DNA from: Rhizobium grahamii
GTDB lineage: Bacteria; Pseudomonadota; Alphaproteobacteria; Rhizobiales; Rhizobiaceae
Assembly: GCF_009498215.1 (NCBI RefSeq)
Contig: NZ_CP043498.1
Location: forward strand, 1,860,001 to 1,924,000
Direction: 5' to 3'
DNA length: 64,000 nucleotides
Part shown: positions 11,987 through 22,624 of the stretch, piece by piece
Layout of the letters: each line of letters opens with the position of its first letter
How positions within the stretch are numbered: position 1 is the stretch's first letter
Notes under the pieces: model-generated
Database searches by the model: none
The model's input: only the letters and a program-made list of their open reading frames with translations
Told to the model about the DNA's origin: nothing
Translations under genes and position numbers: made by a program

Positions 11987-12673
11987 CTACTTTTCGTCTC
12001 CGACCGCTTTCCAGACGATTCCGCCAAGCGCCCCTCCGACAAGCGGAGCAAGCCAGAAGAGCCACAATTGCTGCAGAGCCCAGCCGCCGACGAACAGGGC
12101 CTGTCCCGTCGATCGCGCCGGATTGACGGAGGTTTTCGTGACGGGAATCGAGATGAGGTGAATCAACGTCAGCGCCAGGCCGATCGCGATCGGCGCGAAT
12201 CCTGCGGGCACCCTGCTGCTCGTCGAGCCCAGGATGATCATAATAAAGAACAGGCTCAGCACGACTTCGATCGCGAGAGCCGACATCAGCGAGTAGCCGC
12301 CAGGCGAATGCTCGCCGTAGCCGTTCGCTGCAAACTCGCCCAATTCGAAGCCCGCCTTGCCGCTGGCGATGATATAGAGCACACCGGCAGCAACGATCGC
12401 CCCCGCAACCTGCGCAATCACATAGGGAACCAACTGCCCCTTCGAAAACTTACCCGCGACAGTAAGTCCAAGCGTTACTGCCGGATTGAAATGCCCACCG
12501 GATATGCCGCCCACGGCGTAGGCCATGGTGAGGACTGTGAGACCGAAAGCCAACGCAACGCCGGTGAAACCGATACCGAGTTCAGGGAATGCCGCAGCCA
12601 GAACGGCGCTGCCGCAACCACCGAAGACAAGCCAGAACGTACCAAGAAATTCTGCAATAAGACTTTTCTGCAT
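11987..12673 (-). CDS. aqpZ: Aquaporin Z, MIP family water channel
   Basis: This is an inner-membrane channel of 228 residues with six hydrophobic spans and both half-helix motifs, N63-P64-A65 (HFNPAVT) and N184-P185-A186 (VNPARSTG). H172 and R187, together with F44, fit the narrow water-selective filter of AqpZ rather than the wider glycerol facilitator. It has its own terminator and is not part of a dcw transcript. It belongs to the three-gene block that separates murB from ddl. Confidence 0.94.
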   Translation of the reverse strand: MQKSLIAEFLGTFWLVFGGCGSAVLAAAFPELGIGFTGVALAFGLTVLTMAYAVGGISGGHFNPAVTLGLTVAGKFSKGQLVPYVIAQVAGAIVAAGVLYIIASGKAGFELGEFAANGYGEHSPGGYSLMSALAIEVVLSLFFIMIILGSTSSRVPAGFAPIAIGLALTLIHLISIPVTKTSVNPARSTGQALFVGGWALQQLWLFWLAPLVGGALGGIVWKAVGDEK

Positions 12674-12891
12674 ATTTCCCTCCCGCGCTCAACCAGAGCG
12701 TTCATGAGGAATCTGCCACATATTGATTCTGGTCAAGCGGATGCGCTGCGAGGCAGCGCCTGCGCGAAAAATACGAAGCCTGCTAATGTTTTTTCCGTTT
12801 GTTACGCAATTGGCATTTGCGCCGAATTAAAATTGCGTTAAGAGCCGACGCTGCCTCACGGGGCATCCTTACAATCCCGATTGGAATGACA

Positions 12892-14196
12892 ATGTCAGAC
12901 GCGATATCCAGAGTATCGCCGACTCCCGCTTCATCGAACAATGCGCAAGTCAACTCGCCGGCGCGTGTTCTGATCGCGAGCCTCGTCGGCACCACGATCG
13001 AATTCTTCGATTTCTACGTTTACGCAACCGCGGCCGTCCTGGTTTTCCCGACGCTGTTCTTCCCGAATAGCGATCCGACAACCGCGCTGCTTGCATCTTT
13101 CGCAACCTTCTCGATCGCCTTCTTTGCCCGTCCGCTGGGCGCCGTGGTCTTCGGCCACTTCGGCGACCGGATCGGCCGCAAGACGACGCTCGTCGCCGCA
13201 CTGCTGACCATGGGTATCTCCACGGTCGTGATCGGCCTGCTGCCGTCCTACGATTCGATCGGCGTCGTTGCGCCGCTGTTGCTCGCGCTTTGCCGCTTCG
13301 GCCAGGGCTTCGGCCTCGGCGGAGAATGGGGCGGCGCCGTGCTGCTCGCGACGGAGAACGCGCCTGAGGGCAAGCGTAGCTGGTACGGTATGTTCCCGCA
13401 GCTTGGCGCTCCCGTAGGCCTCTTCCTGTCGTCAGGCATCTTCTGGCTGCTGCTGCAGGTCATGTCTCAGGAAGCGCTGCTGAGCTGGGGCTGGCGCGTA
13501 CCGTTCATCTCCTCGATCCTGCTCATCGCCATCGGCCTCTGGGTTCGTCTCTCGATCACCGAAACGCCTGATTTCCAGAAGGCGATCGACAAGCAGGAGC
13601 GCGTTGCCGTTCCGGTTGCCGAACTCTTCCGCAAGCACAAGCGCAGCCTGTTCCTCGGCACCTTCGTGGCGCTCGCCACCTTCGTGCTGTTCTACATCGG
13701 CTCGGCCTATCTCCTGTCCTACAACGTCAAGGTTCTGAAGATCCCGTTCCTCGACGCGCTGGAAATCCAGATCGTCGGTTCGGTTGCCTTTGGCATCTTC
13801 ATTCCGCTGGTCGGCAAGCTCGCCGAGCGCTTCGGTCGCCGCGAAGTCCTGATCGTCACCACCGTTCTGATCGGCGTATTCTCCTTCTTCCTGCCCGGTC
13901 TGATGACCGGCGGCGAAGGCAGCATCGTCGTTTTCGCCATCGTCGCGATGGCGCTGATGGGCATGACCTACGGACTGATCGGCACGGCACTCGCCGCGCC
14001 CTTCCCGACCGCAGTTCGCTACACCGGCTCGTCCATCACCTTCAACCTTGCTGGCATCTTCGGCGCCTCGCTCGCGCCCTATATCGCCACCTGGCTGCAG
14101 GCGAACTACGGCATGCAGTATGTCGGCTACTATCTCGGCCTTTCGGCTGTGATAACGCTCATCTGCATCCTGGCTTCCGGCCGCGACGAAGTCTGA
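12892..14196 (+). CDS. MFS transporter, metabolite:H+ symporter (MHS) type
   Basis: The 434-residue product has about twelve hydrophobic spans and the MHS-type first span (ASLVGTTIEFFDFYVYATAA). The sugar-porter-like loop GHFGDRIGRKTT lies between spans 2 and 3, and RFGQGFGLGGEWGGA is in span 5. Relatives include carriers for citrate, alpha-ketoglutarate, shikimate and proline-betaine; the substrate here cannot be assigned. ATGs at 12886 and 12892 are both possible; TTGGA sits 6 bp before 12892. A longer frame from 12799 lacks family similarity at its start. A strong terminator follows the stop. Confidence 0.88.
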   Translation: MSDAISRVSPTPASSNNAQVNSPARVLIASLVGTTIEFFDFYVYATAAVLVFPTLFFPNSDPTTALLASFATFSIAFFARPLGAVVFGHFGDRIGRKTTLVAALLTMGISTVVIGLLPSYDSIGVVAPLLLALCRFGQGFGLGGEWGGAVLLATENAPEGKRSWYGMFPQLGAPVGLFLSSGIFWLLLQVMSQEALLSWGWRVPFISSILLIAIGLWVRLSITETPDFQKAIDKQERVAVPVAELFRKHKRSLFLGTFVALATFVLFYIGSAYLLSYNVKVLKIPFLDALEIQIVGSVAFGIFIPLVGKLAERFGRREVLIVTTVLIGVFSFFLPGLMTGGEGSIVVFAIVAMALMGMTYGLIGTALAAPFPTAVRYTGSSITFNLAGIFGASLAPYIATWLQANYGMQYVGYYLGLSAVITLICILASGRDEV

Positions 14197-14217
14197 TACC
14201 GAAACTCTTAAAGCGGG

Positions 14218-14249
14218 GGCCGCGGCAGGATACTGCCGCGGCCTTTTTT
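14218..14249 (+). terminator. Intrinsic terminator of the MHS transporter
   Basis: GGCCGCGGCAG (14218-14228) pairs with CTGCCGCGGCC (14233-14243) around GATA and is followed by six T. Confidence 0.9.
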
Positions 14250-14303
14250 GTTGTTGTCTGTTAACGCCTTGCGCCTAAGTTCTCGCGAAACGGGAGAAAA
14301 GGG

Positions 14304-15401
14304 ATGCTGACAAGACGATCGCTGCTGAGACAAGGTGTAGGCGCCGGGTTCGCGATGGCGCTGCCGTCGTTGTCGAGGGCGGCTACCTTTCCCGCGACCG
14401 ACGTGACCTTCCTTGTTATCAACGACGTCCATGCCTGCCGCTTCGGAGACGGACTGAGCCCGAATTGCCAGCAAGAAGGCAAGACCGACGCAAATCTTCT
14501 CCGTCACATCCTTGCCCTGAACAGCATCCACCATCAGACATGGCCGACCGAAATAGCCGGAAAGCCAACCGGGCTGACGCTCGCCGGTCAGCCTATCGCA
14601 AGGCCGCATGGCGTCATTGTCTGCGGCGACGTTACCGATGATGGCGGCGGACAGACGGCAGAGTTTGCGGAGGGATCGCAGCTGATGCAGTTCTCCCACC
14701 GCTATCAGCAGGGCCGCGGCACCGACCACATACATTTCCCCGTCTACGTCGGTCTCGGCAATCACGACCTTGACCAGGACGGGCGACCGCCACAGACCGA
14801 CTGGTATCGCGACGAGCTGCGCGACTACGTACAGATGAACCACAAGCCGAGCGTCTTCTTCAAGCCACTGGTGCCGGTCGACAATTATGACGAAGCCTCC
14901 GACAACTACTCCTGGAACTGGGGCGGGCTACACCTCATCCAGGCGCAACGCTACGGCGGCGACAACACCAAGGGAGCCGCCAGCAGCCTCGACTGGATGA
15001 AGCGCGATCTCAAGACCTATGCATCCGACGGGCGCCCGGTCGTGATCTTCCAGCACTATGGCTGGGATCAGTTCTCGTTGGAGCGCTGGGATCCCGACAA
15101 GAAGACCTTCAACCTCACCGGCAGCGGCAACCCGCATTGGTGGGGTGAATCAGAACGTCAGGAATTGCTCGCAACCCTCGAGGGTTACAACGTTATCGGC
15201 ATCTTTCATGGACACGAGCACGATACGCCGATGGCCTACAAGGTCGGTGCGCTTGATGTATTCAAAGCAAAAGCCGCCTTCATGGGCGGCTTCTGCCTCG
15301 TACGGGTCACGAGTAACACGATGGACGTGGCGATCGGCGAAGCGACCGATAACAGCGGCGGCGTCAGCTTTTCGACCGCCTTCAGCAAACGCTTCGCCTG
15401 A
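14304..15401 (+). CDS. Secreted metallophosphoesterase (calcineurin-like) with Tat-type signal
   Basis: The N-terminus MLTRRSLLRQGVGAG is a twin-arginine-like signal (TRRSLL) ending near PSLSRA, so export of a folded, metal-loaded enzyme is likely. Metal-binding motifs of the calcineurin superfamily follow in order: VINDVH, CGDVTDDGG, GLGNHD, FQHYG and GHEHDT. The family hydrolyses phosphomonoesters or diesters with two metal ions; the substrate is unknown. GGGAGAAAAGGG directly precedes the ATG. It converges with murB, with 3 bp between the stops. Confidence 0.87.
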   Translation: MLTRRSLLRQGVGAGFAMALPSLSRAATFPATDVTFLVINDVHACRFGDGLSPNCQQEGKTDANLLRHILALNSIHHQTWPTEIAGKPTGLTLAGQPIARPHGVIVCGDVTDDGGGQTAEFAEGSQLMQFSHRYQQGRGTDHIHFPVYVGLGNHDLDQDGRPPQTDWYRDELRDYVQMNHKPSVFFKPLVPVDNYDEASDNYSWNWGGLHLIQAQRYGGDNTKGAASSLDWMKRDLKTYASDGRPVVIFQHYGWDQFSLERWDPDKKTFNLTGSGNPHWWGESERQELLATLEGYNVIGIFHGHEHDTPMAYKVGALDVFKAKAAFMGGFCLVRVTSNTMDVAIGEATDNSGGVSFSTAFSKRFA

Positions 15402-15404
15402 GGG

Positions 15405-16379
15405 TCACTCGCTGGTGACGCCCTGGAAGGGGCGCACTTCGCGGCCCGGCATAAACACGCCAAGACGCTTGATTTCCCACTCCAGCTTGATGCCGGACTT
15501 CTCGAACACCTCGCGGCGAACCTGCTCGCCAAGATATTCCAGATCGTACCCGGTCGCCTGACCGTTGTTGATCATGAAGTTGCAATGCAGCGACGACATC
15601 TGCGCGCCGCCGATGACAAGGCCGCGGCATCCGGCCTCATCGATAAGCTTCCACGCGGAATGGCCTTCAGGGTTCTTGAAGGTCGAACCGCCGGTCTTTT
15701 CGCGGATCGGCTGAACCGTCTCGCGATGATTGCGGACGGCATCCATCTCGGCGCGGATTTTCGCGCGGTCCTCGGCATAGCCCTCGAACAGGACGGAGGT
15801 GAAAATCAGATCGCTTGCAGCGGACGAATGGCGATAGGCATAGCCCATATCGGCGTTCGACAGGACATGGCGGTTTCCGGCCCGATCGATGGCCGTGACT
15901 TCGACCAGCCGTTCTCGCGTCTCGCCACCATTTGCGCCGGCGTTCATGCGGGCAGCGCCGCCGATGCTACCCGGAATCCCGTAGTAGAAATGGAAGCCGC
16001 CAATGCCGTTATCCATCGCCATGGCTGCAACGTACTTGTCCGGGCAGATCGCACCGGCGCGAATGCGGTTCTCACCGGCGAGCTCGACCGAGCCGAAGCC
16101 CTTTGCGGAGAGACGCAGAACCACGCCCGGAATACCGCCATCGCGGACCAGAATGTTCGAGCCCACGCCGACAACCGTCAGCGGCACTTCGGCCGGCAGA
16201 AGCTTCAGGAAGGCGATGAGGTCGTCTTCGTCGTGCGGCTGGAACATCAGCTCCGCCAGGCCACCGGCGTGAAACCATGTGACGCGGTCCATCGGCGCAT
16301 CCGGCGTAATCCGTCCGCGGATGTCCTTTACACCGTCGCCGAGCGACGCAAGAAGCTTTTCCCCATTCACCTGTTTCAT
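15405..16379 (-). CDS. murB: UDP-N-acetylenolpyruvoylglucosamine reductase MurB
   Basis: MurB reduces UDP-GlcNAc-enolpyruvate to UDP-MurNAc with NADPH and FAD. The 324 residues show the FAD-binding pattern ([20 protein letters not shown]), the [20 protein letters not shown] segment region and the catalytic serine motif [29 protein letters not shown] with the end near E-L-E-W-E-I completes a type I/IIa-like enzyme. The start overlaps the murC stop by 4 bp (ATGA), as expected in an operon. Confidence 0.98.
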   Translation of the reverse strand: MKQVNGEKLLASLGDGVKDIRGRITPDAPMDRVTWFHAGGLAELMFQPHDEDDLIAFLKLLPAEVPLTVVGVGSNILVRDGGIPGVVLRLSAKGFGSVELAGENRIRAGAICPDKYVAAMAMDNGIGGFHFYYGIPGSIGGAARMNAGANGGETRERLVEVTAIDRAGNRHVLSNADMGYAYRHSSAASDLIFTSVLFEGYAEDRAKIRAEMDAVRNHRETVQPIREKTGGSTFKNPEGHSAWKLIDEAGCRGLVIGGAQMSSLHCNFMINNGQATGYDLEYLGEQVRREVFEKSGIKLEWEIKRLGVFMPGREVRPFQGVTSE

Positions 16380-17791
16380 GCAGATATTCCCGAAAGGCTT
16401 TCCAATTGTTGGGGCAGCGCTGCCGCCCAGTAAGTGATGCTCCCAGCCCCCAACAGAACCACAAAATCGCCCGGCTTTGCAATCTCTGCGACCATCTGAG
16501 ACAAGAGCTCAGGCGAAGCGAGGAACCGCGCATCGCGATGTCCGGCGGATTTGATCCGCGAAACAAGAGCTTCCGAGTTCGCTCCTTCGATCGGCTCTTC
16601 GCCTGCGGCATAGACCGGCGCCAGGAAAATGCTGTCGGCATCGTTGAAGCAGCCGGCAAACTCTTCGAAAAGGCTCGCCAGGCGCGAATAGCGATGCGGC
16701 TGGTGCACTGCGATTACGCGGCCCTTGCAGGCTTCGCGCGCGGCTCGCAACACTGCCTTGATCTCGACCGGATGGTGGCCGTAGTCGTCGAAGATCTGCA
16801 CGCCGTTCCACTCGCCTGTCAGCGTGAAACGCCGCTTGACACCGCCGAACGAAGCCAGGCCCTTTGCGATATCTTCGCTCGACATGCCGAGGCGATTGGC
16901 AACCGCGATCGCCGCGGTGGCATTCGAGATATTGTGACGGCCAGGCATCGGCATGACGAGATTATCGAGCCTGATCACCTGTCCGGTGCGGCGGCGACGG
17001 ATCTCGACGTCGAAAATCGAACGCGGACCATCGATGCGGACGTTCATGAAGCGAACATCGGCCTGCGGGTTTTCGCCGTAGGTCACGATCTTGCGGTCCT
17101 CGATGCGGCCGACCAGCGCCTGAACTTCAGGGTGATCAAGGCAGAGGACGCCAAAACCATAGAACGGTACGTTCTCGACGAACTGACGGAATGCAGCCCG
17201 CACGGCATCGAAGTTGCCGTAATGATCGAGATGCTCGGGATCGATATTGGTGATGACGGCAACATCGGCAGGAAGCTTGAGGAAGGTACCGTCCGACTCG
17301 TCGGCCTCGACCACCATCCACTCGCCCTCGCCCATGCGGGCGTTCGTGCCGTAGGCATTGATGATGCCGCCGTTGATCACCGTCGGATCGAGGCCACCGG
17401 CCTCCAGAAGCGTCGCCACGAGCGATGTGGTTGTCGTCTTGCCGTGCGTACCGCCGATCGCGATCGCATTGCGGAAGCGCATCAGCTCGGCCAGCATCTC
17501 CGCGCGGCGAACCACCGGCAGCAGCTTCTCGCGGGCAGCGATCAGCTCGGGATTGCTCTTCTTGATGGCCGTCGAAACGACGACGACCTCGGCATCGCCG
17601 AGGTTTTCAGCCTTGTGGCCAACGAAGACTTCGATGCCCTTGTCCCGCAGTCGCTGCACATTGGCGCTGTCTGCCTGGTCGGAGCCCTGCACACGATGGC
17701 CGAGATTGTGAAGCACCTCGGCGATACCGCTCATTCCAATCCCACCGATACCGATGAAATGGACGAGCCCGATGGCTTTCGGCATTTTCAT
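16376..17791 (-). CDS. murC: UDP-N-acetylmuramate--L-alanine ligase MurC
   Basis: MurC adds L-Ala to UDP-MurNAc using ATP. The start at 17791 gives the canonical N-terminal Rossmann motif [15 protein letters not shown] at residues 11-25 and a protein of 471 residues. The ATP loop [10 protein letters not shown] is at 113-122, and the central DEYGHHP-type motif appears as [12 protein letters not shown] frame open further upstream to 18217 is murG antisense-frame noise. The gene overlaps murG by 4 bp and murB by 4 bp. Confidence 0.98.
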   Translation of the reverse strand: MKMPKAIGLVHFIGIGGIGMSGIAEVLHNLGHRVQGSDQADSANVQRLRDKGIEVFVGHKAENLGDAEVVVVSTAIKKSNPELIAAREKLLPVVRRAEMLAELMRFRNAIAIGGTHGKTTTTSLVATLLEAGGLDPTVINGGIINAYGTNARMGEGEWMVVEADESDGTFLKLPADVAVITNIDPEHLDHYGNFDAVRAAFRQFVENVPFYGFGVLCLDHPEVQALVGRIEDRKIVTYGENPQADVRFMNVRIDGPRSIFDVEIRRRRTGQVIRLDNLVMPMPGRHNISNATAAIAVANRLGMSSEDIAKGLASFGGVKRRFTLTGEWNGVQIFDDYGHHPVEIKAVLRAAREACKGRVIAVHQPHRYSRLASLFEEFAGCFNDADSIFLAPVYAAGEEPIEGANSEALVSRIKSAGHRDARFLASPELLSQMVAEIAKPGDFVVLLGAGSITYWAAALPQQLESLSGISA

Positions 17792-18918
17792 GCGCGTTTC
17801 CCCTTGAACTCTGCAATTGTACGTCGAGCCGCAATAGCCTCTACCATGTCGGCAAGCAAGTTCGCAGCGTCGGGTTTGGCTGCCTGCCTTGCGGCGGCGG
17901 CCATCTTTGCAAGCTTTTCCGGGTCGTTCATCACATGTGTCAGGATGGATGCGATCTTCTCGGAGGAAAGGTCCGCCTGCGGAATGACCTTGGCTCCGCC
18001 CGTCGCAGCAAGCGCTGCGGCGTTCGCGGCCTGGTCGTGATCGAGCGCGTGCGGATAGGGAACAAGGATCGCCGGGCGTCCGATCACCGAGATCTCCGAC
18101 ACCGTCGAAGCGCCGGAGCGGCAGATCACCAGATGCGCCTTCGCCAGCCGCTCGGCCATATCGGTGAAGAACGGCGCGATCTCGGACGAAGCGCCCATCT
18201 CCAGCTTGGCGACGCAATCGCCGACCATGCCCATATCCTCGGATCGGACCTGCTGCGTGATCCTGAGACGTCCGCGAAGCGCGTCATCGAGCAGGCTGAT
18301 TGCCGTAGGCATCGCCTTCGAGAAATACTGGGCGCCCTGGCTGCCGCCGAAAACCACGAGGTTGAACGGCTCTCCGGCACGCGACGGGGAATAGGGCACA
18401 TTGGCCGCAGCGATGACCGCCGGGCGCACCGGGTTACCGGTCGCCACCGTCTTGTCGGGAAACTGGCCGCCGCCGTCAGGCAGAAAACCGCCGGCAATCG
18501 CCTGCACGCGGCTCGCCAGCGCCTTGTTGGCACGCCCCATGACTGCGTTTTGCTCGTGGATCATCGCCGGCACGCCGAGGCGCGTCGCGGCCAGAAGCGG
18601 CGGCACTGTCGGGTATCCTCCGAAGCCGACGACGACAGCAGGCTTCAGCCGCGCGATCAGCTTCTTGGCAGCACGCATCCCGCTCCAAAGCGTCCACAGC
18701 GCACGAGCAACGGCGACCGGGTTCTTCGAACCGATCGTCGCAGACGGAACGACATGGATCTCGTCGGCCGGAAACTTTCCTGCATAGCGCTCGGCACGAC
18801 TGTCGGTAACGAGGTGCACGGAATAGCCGCGCTCCTTCAGCTTGTAGGCCAAAGCTTCAGCGGGAAACACATGGCCGCCGGTTCCCCCGGCGGCAAGCAG
18901 GACGATGCCTTTGCTCAT
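17788..18918 (-). CDS. murG: UDP-GlcNAc:lipid I N-acetylglucosaminyltransferase MurG
   Basis: MurG converts lipid I to lipid II on the inner face of the membrane. Family marks in 376 residues are the N-terminal glycine-rich loop [28 protein letters not shown], the second G-loop [12 protein letters not shown], and the UDP-GlcNAc site [11 protein letters not shown] with [14 protein letters not shown]. It lies 6 bp after the restored stop of ftsW (18925-18927) and overlaps murC by 4 bp. Confidence 0.98.
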   Translation of the reverse strand: MSKGIVLLAAGGTGGHVFPAEALAYKLKERGYSVHLVTDSRAERYAGKFPADEIHVVPSATIGSKNPVAVARALWTLWSGMRAAKKLIARLKPAVVVGFGGYPTVPPLLAATRLGVPAMIHEQNAVMGRANKALASRVQAIAGGFLPDGGGQFPDKTVATGNPVRPAVIAAANVPYSPSRAGEPFNLVVFGGSQGAQYFSKAMPTAISLLDDALRGRLRITQQVRSEDMGMVGDCVAKLEMGASSEIAPFFTDMAERLAKAHLVICRSGASTVSEISVIGRPAILVPYPHALDHDQAANAAALAATGGAKVIPQADLSSEKIASILTHVMNDPEKLAKMAAAARQAAKPDAANLLADMVEAIAARRTIAEFKGKRA

Positions 18919-20080
18919 GAACTCTTACTCCGCCGGCATTCCATGCGCGACGCGGAAGAGGCTCCGGTCCTGCGCACGTTTTTTCCGGCCTGTGACGCGT
19001 CAGCGCGAGAATGAACCCGGCCGTGACGCAGATAGCGACCATCGACGAACCACCATAGGAAATCAGCGGCAGGGTCATGCCCTTCGCCGGCAGCAGTTCG
19101 AGATTGACGCCCACGTTGATGATGGACTGTATGCCGATCTGCAGCACGAGACCAGCGACGGCGAACCGGTTGAAGTCGTTCCGCTCCTTGTAGGCATGCG
19201 AGAGACCGCGCAGCACGAGGACCGAAAACAGCGCCACGAGCGCCATGCAGAAAACGATTCCGAACTCTTCGGCCGCGACCGAGAAGATGAAGTCGGTGTG
19301 CGCGTCCGGGATGATGCGCTTGACGATCCCCTCGCCGGGCCCCTGGCCAAACCAGTCGCCGCGAATGATGGCTTCGCGTGCGGTGTCGATCTGGAAGGTG
19401 TCGCCCTCGCCGGTCATGAACTTGTCGATACGCAGCGCCACGTGCGGGAAGACGTAATAGGCGGTCACCAGACCGCCGACGCCGCCGCAGCCGAGCAGGA
19501 TGATCCAGATCCACGGCATGCCCGCCATGAAGAACATGCCACCCCAGACAGCCGTCGTCAGGATCGTCTGGCCAAGGTCGGGCTGCGCGACAAGAAGGGC
19601 CGCGACGATACCGAAGAGGATGATGGCAAACAGATTGCCCGGAATTTCAGGCTGGCGCGCATGCTCGGCAAACAGCCAGGCGCAGACGACGACAAAGGCC
19701 GGCTTCATGAATTCCGACGGCTGGATCGAGATGCCGGCCAGCGTAACCCAACGGCGCGAGCCCTTGACTTCGACGCCGAAGAACAGCGCCAGCAACATCA
19801 TGCTCAGCGCAACGATCAGAAGAATGATCGCCGTGCGCCGCACCTGACGAGGGGTCAGGAAGGAGAGCCCGAGCATCACCCCGATGGAGGGGATCATGAA
19901 GGCCGCATGCCGCTTGACGAAGTGGAAAGGCTCCAGCCCGATGCGCTCCGCGACCGCAGGCGATGCCGCGAAGGACAGCATGAAGCCGATGCCCATCAGG
20001 AAGATGAACATCGCCAGGAAAAAGCGGTCGATGGTCCAAAACCAATCGGCCAGAGGCCCACGTTCCGCGCGGCTTACCAT
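18857..20080 (-). CDS. ftsW: Peptidoglycan glycosyltransferase FtsW (3' end frameshifted)
   Basis: FtsW is the SEDS-family polymerase of septal peptidoglycan that works with FtsI. About ten membrane spans, [19 protein letters not shown] and the extracytoplasmic loop [23 protein letters not shown] identify it. As written the frame runs to 18857, 62 bp into murG, with a nonsense tail after ALTRHRPEK. Removing one T from the six-T run at 18979-18984 restores the family end [17 protein letters not shown], a stop at 18925-18927, a 384-residue protein and a 6-bp gap to murG. The written tail is therefore probably an artefact. Confidence 0.93.
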   Translation of the reverse strand: MVSRAERGPLADWFWTIDRFFLAMFIFLMGIGFMLSFAASPAVAERIGLEPFHFVKRHAAFMIPSIGVMLGLSFLTPRQVRRTAIILLIVALSMMLLALFFGVEVKGSRRWVTLAGISIQPSEFMKPAFVVVCAWLFAEHARQPEIPGNLFAIILFGIVAALLVAQPDLGQTILTTAVWGGMFFMAGMPWIWIILLGCGGVGGLVTAYYVFPHVALRIDKFMTGEGDTFQIDTAREAIIRGDWFGQGPGEGIVKRIIPDAHTDFIFSVAAEEFGIVFCMALVALFSVLVLRGLSHAYKERNDFNRFAVAGLVLQIGIQSIINVGVNLELLPAKGMTLPLISYGGSSMVAICVTAGFILALTRHRPEKTCAGPEPLPRRAWNAGGVRVHEQRHRPACRRGNRRPCVSR

Positions 20081-20081
20081 G

Positions 20082-21494
20082 TCATTTATCTCCTGTTGCC
20101 GAACCGATCAGCATGGTGATTCCGTCGAGCGCTGCCACATGGCTGACAAATGCATCGCCCCTGACTTCGAAGTTCTTATATTGGTCGAAGCTTGCGCAAG
20201 CCGGGGATAACATCACGGCCAGTGGGCCGCTTTCATCTTTCTCGGCATCCGCGGCAGCATGTGCGACTGCCCGCTCCAACGTCCCGGAAATCTCGTAAGG
20301 CACCGCCTCGCCGAGCGTCGCGGCAAACTCCGCCGCAGCCTCGCCGATCAGGTAAGCCTTCGCGATCCGTGGGAAGAATCCCGTCAGGGATGTTATGCCG
20401 CCAGCTTTCGGCAGCCCGCCTGCGATCCAGTAGATCCGGTCGTAGCTCGAAAGCGCCGGCGCTGCCGCGTCGGCATTCGTCGCCTTGGAATCGTTGACGA
20501 AAACAACGTTCCCGCGCCGTCCGACCGGCTGCATGCGATGCTTGAGACCGGGGAACGAAGCGAGCCCGGCGCGGATTTCATCCTCCGAGACACCGACGGC
20601 AAGGCACGCAGCAACGGCAGCGGCAGCGTTCTGTGCGTTGTGGCTGCCCCGCAGCGTCTGGATACCGTCGAGATCCGCGATCGGGTTCATCGCAGCACCC
20701 GCCGCCCGGATGAGCTTGGTACCTTCGGCATAAATGCCGTCGGCAAGCGTAAGGCGCTTCGAAATCCTGATGACCTTGCCGCCAGTCCGCTCGACCCGGT
20801 CGGCGATGATCTCGCAGTAGCTGTCGTCGACACCAATGACGGCAACGTCGCTGCCGGCCACAAGCCGTTCCTTGACGTCGGCATAATGCTGCATCGTGCC
20901 ATGACGATCGAGATGATCGGGCGTCAAGTTGAGCAGGATGCCAGCGGACGGATTGAGCGTCGGCGCAAGATCGATCTGGTACGACGAGCATTCGACGACG
21001 TAGAAGCGCCCGGCCCTCGGCGGTTCCAGCGTCAGGACAGCAGTTCCGATATTGCCGCCAAGCTGGGTGTCGCGACCACTGGACTTCAGGATATGCGCGA
21101 TCAGGGCTGTCGTCGTCGATTTGCCGTTGGTGCCTGTTATGGCAATGAACGGGCAATCGGGAGCATGCGCCCGGCGCTCGCGGACGAAAAGTTCTACATC
21201 TCCAACGATGTCGACGCCGGCGGCACGTGCAAGATCGACAGTCCAGTGCGGTTTCGGATGCGTCAGTGGCACGCCCGGCGAAAGCACGAACAGCGACTGC
21301 ACGCTCCAGTCGATCGTGCGCAGATCGGCCGTATGGATGCCCTCGGCTGCGGCCTTGGTTACGCTATCGGGATTGTCATCCCATGCCGTAACGTCTGCGC
21401 CGCCCAGTTTCAGGGCTCTGGCCGTGGCAAAGCCCGAGCCACCGAGCCCGAACAGCGCGACTTTCTTACCGGCGAGCGTCGTAACGGGAATCAT
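20082..21494 (-). CDS. murD: UDP-N-acetylmuramoyl-L-alanine--D-glutamate ligase MurD
   Basis: MurD adds D-Glu to UDP-MurNAc-L-Ala. It has 470 residues, an N-terminal Rossmann start ([16 protein letters not shown]), the Mur ligase ATP loop [11 protein letters not shown] at 121-131, [14 protein letters not shown] and the C-terminal [12 protein letters not shown] and [19 protein letters not shown]. The stop is 1 bp from the ftsW start and the start is 7 bp after the mraY stop, so the genes form one transcript. Confidence 0.98.
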   Translation of the reverse strand: MIPVTTLAGKKVALFGLGGSGFATARALKLGGADVTAWDDNPDSVTKAAAEGIHTADLRTIDWSVQSLFVLSPGVPLTHPKPHWTVDLARAAGVDIVGDVELFVRERRAHAPDCPFIAITGTNGKSTTTALIAHILKSSGRDTQLGGNIGTAVLTLEPPRAGRFYVVECSSYQIDLAPTLNPSAGILLNLTPDHLDRHGTMQHYADVKERLVAGSDVAVIGVDDSYCEIIADRVERTGGKVIRISKRLTLADGIYAEGTKLIRAAGAAMNPIADLDGIQTLRGSHNAQNAAAAVAACLAVGVSEDEIRAGLASFPGLKHRMQPVGRRGNVVFVNDSKATNADAAAPALSSYDRIYWIAGGLPKAGGITSLTGFFPRIAKAYLIGEAAAEFAATLGEAVPYEISGTLERAVAHAAADAEKDESGPLAVMLSPACASFDQYKNFEVRGDAFVSHVAALDGITMLIGSATGDK

Positions 21495-21501
21495 TGCCGC
21501 C

Positions 21502-22602
21502 TCACCGCAGCTTCAGGGTGGAGAGGCCGAGCAAGGCGAGACCGCCGGCGATGATCCAGAAACGGATCACGACCTGGCTTTCCGTCCAGCCCTTCTTTTC
21601 GAAGTGGTGGTGGATCGGCGCCATCAGGAACACGCGCCGGCCGGTCATCTTGAAGAAGCCCACCTGGATGATGACCGAAAGCGTTTCCATCACGAACAGC
21701 CCACCGATGATCGCCATGACGATCTCGTGCTTGGTAGCGACGGCAACCGTGCCGATCGTGCCGCCGAGCGCCAGCGAGCCGGTATCCCCCATGAAAATGG
21801 CGGCGGGAGGCGCGTTGAACCACAGGAAGCCGAGGCCCGCACCGATGACGGCGCCAAGCACCACAGAAAGCTCGCCGGTGCCGGGCACGAAGTTGATCTG
21901 CAGATAGTTCGCGAAAACGGCGTTACCGGCGAGGTAGGCAATCACGCCGAAGGAAGCCGCAGCAATCATGACAGGAACGATGGCAAGGCCATCAAGACCG
22001 TCTGTCAGGTTGACGGCATTGCCGGCGCCGACGATCACGAAGCCGCCGAAGACGACGAACATGATGCCGAGATTGAGCATGAAATCCTTGAAGAACGGGA
22101 AGGCGATCGACGACCCGAACGTGGAACCGGCCGCACCGGAAGCCAGCGCCGTGCGCATCATGAAATAGACGGCGATACCGGCGATAACGAACTCGATGCC
22201 GAGACGAGCCTTGCCGGAGAAACCCTTGTGGCTCTGCTTGGTGACCTTCAGGTAGTCGTCATAGAAGCCGATCGCGCCGAAGCCGAGGGTGACGAGCAAC
22301 GTTGCGACAACGTAGACGTTGGAAAGATCGGCCCAGAGCAGCGACGACCCCACGATACCTGCGAGAATCATCAGGCCGCCCATAGTCGGCGTACCGGCCT
22401 TCTTGAAGTGCGTCTGCGGCCCGTCGGCGCGGATCGGCTGCCCCTTGCCCTGGCGGATGCGCAAGGATCGGATGATCATCGGTCCGAACAGGAAGACGAT
22501 GAAGGCGGACGTAAACAGGGAGGCGCCCGTGCGGAAGGTAATGTACCTGAAGAGATTCAAAAACTTCAGGTGTTCCGACAGTTCGACAAGCCAAATCAGC
22601 AT
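21502..22602 (-). CDS. mraY: Phospho-N-acetylmuramoyl-pentapeptide-transferase MraY
   Basis: MraY moves phospho-MurNAc-pentapeptide to undecaprenyl phosphate, giving lipid I. The 366 residues form about ten spans. Diagnostic motifs are [24 protein letters not shown] (the D-D-x-x-K acidic pair), [28 protein letters not shown] and the [13 protein letters not shown] end. It lies between murF (22 bp upstream) and murD. Confidence 0.98.
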   Translation of the reverse strand: MLIWLVELSEHLKFLNLFRYITFRTGASLFTSAFIVFLFGPMIIRSLRIRQGKGQPIRADGPQTHFKKAGTPTMGGLMILAGIVGSSLLWADLSNVYVVATLLVTLGFGAIGFYDDYLKVTKQSHKGFSGKARLGIEFVIAGIAVYFMMRTALASGAAGSTFGSSIAFPFFKDFMLNLGIMFVVFGGFVIVGAGNAVNLTDGLDGLAIVPVMIAAASFGVIAYLAGNAVFANYLQINFVPGTGELSVVLGAVIGAGLGFLWFNAPPAAIFMGDTGSLALGGTIGTVAVATKHEIVMAIIGGLFVMETLSVIIQVGFFKMTGRRVFLMAPIHHHFEKKGWTESQVVIRFWIIAGGLALLGLSTLKLR

Positions 22603-22624
22603 TCAGGGCCCCTTGTTTACCCGC

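Noticed and set aside
18857..18924. FtsW tail overlapping murG as a genuine extension
   Set aside because: A one-base change in a T-run restores the family end and stop exactly; the tail has no family likeness.
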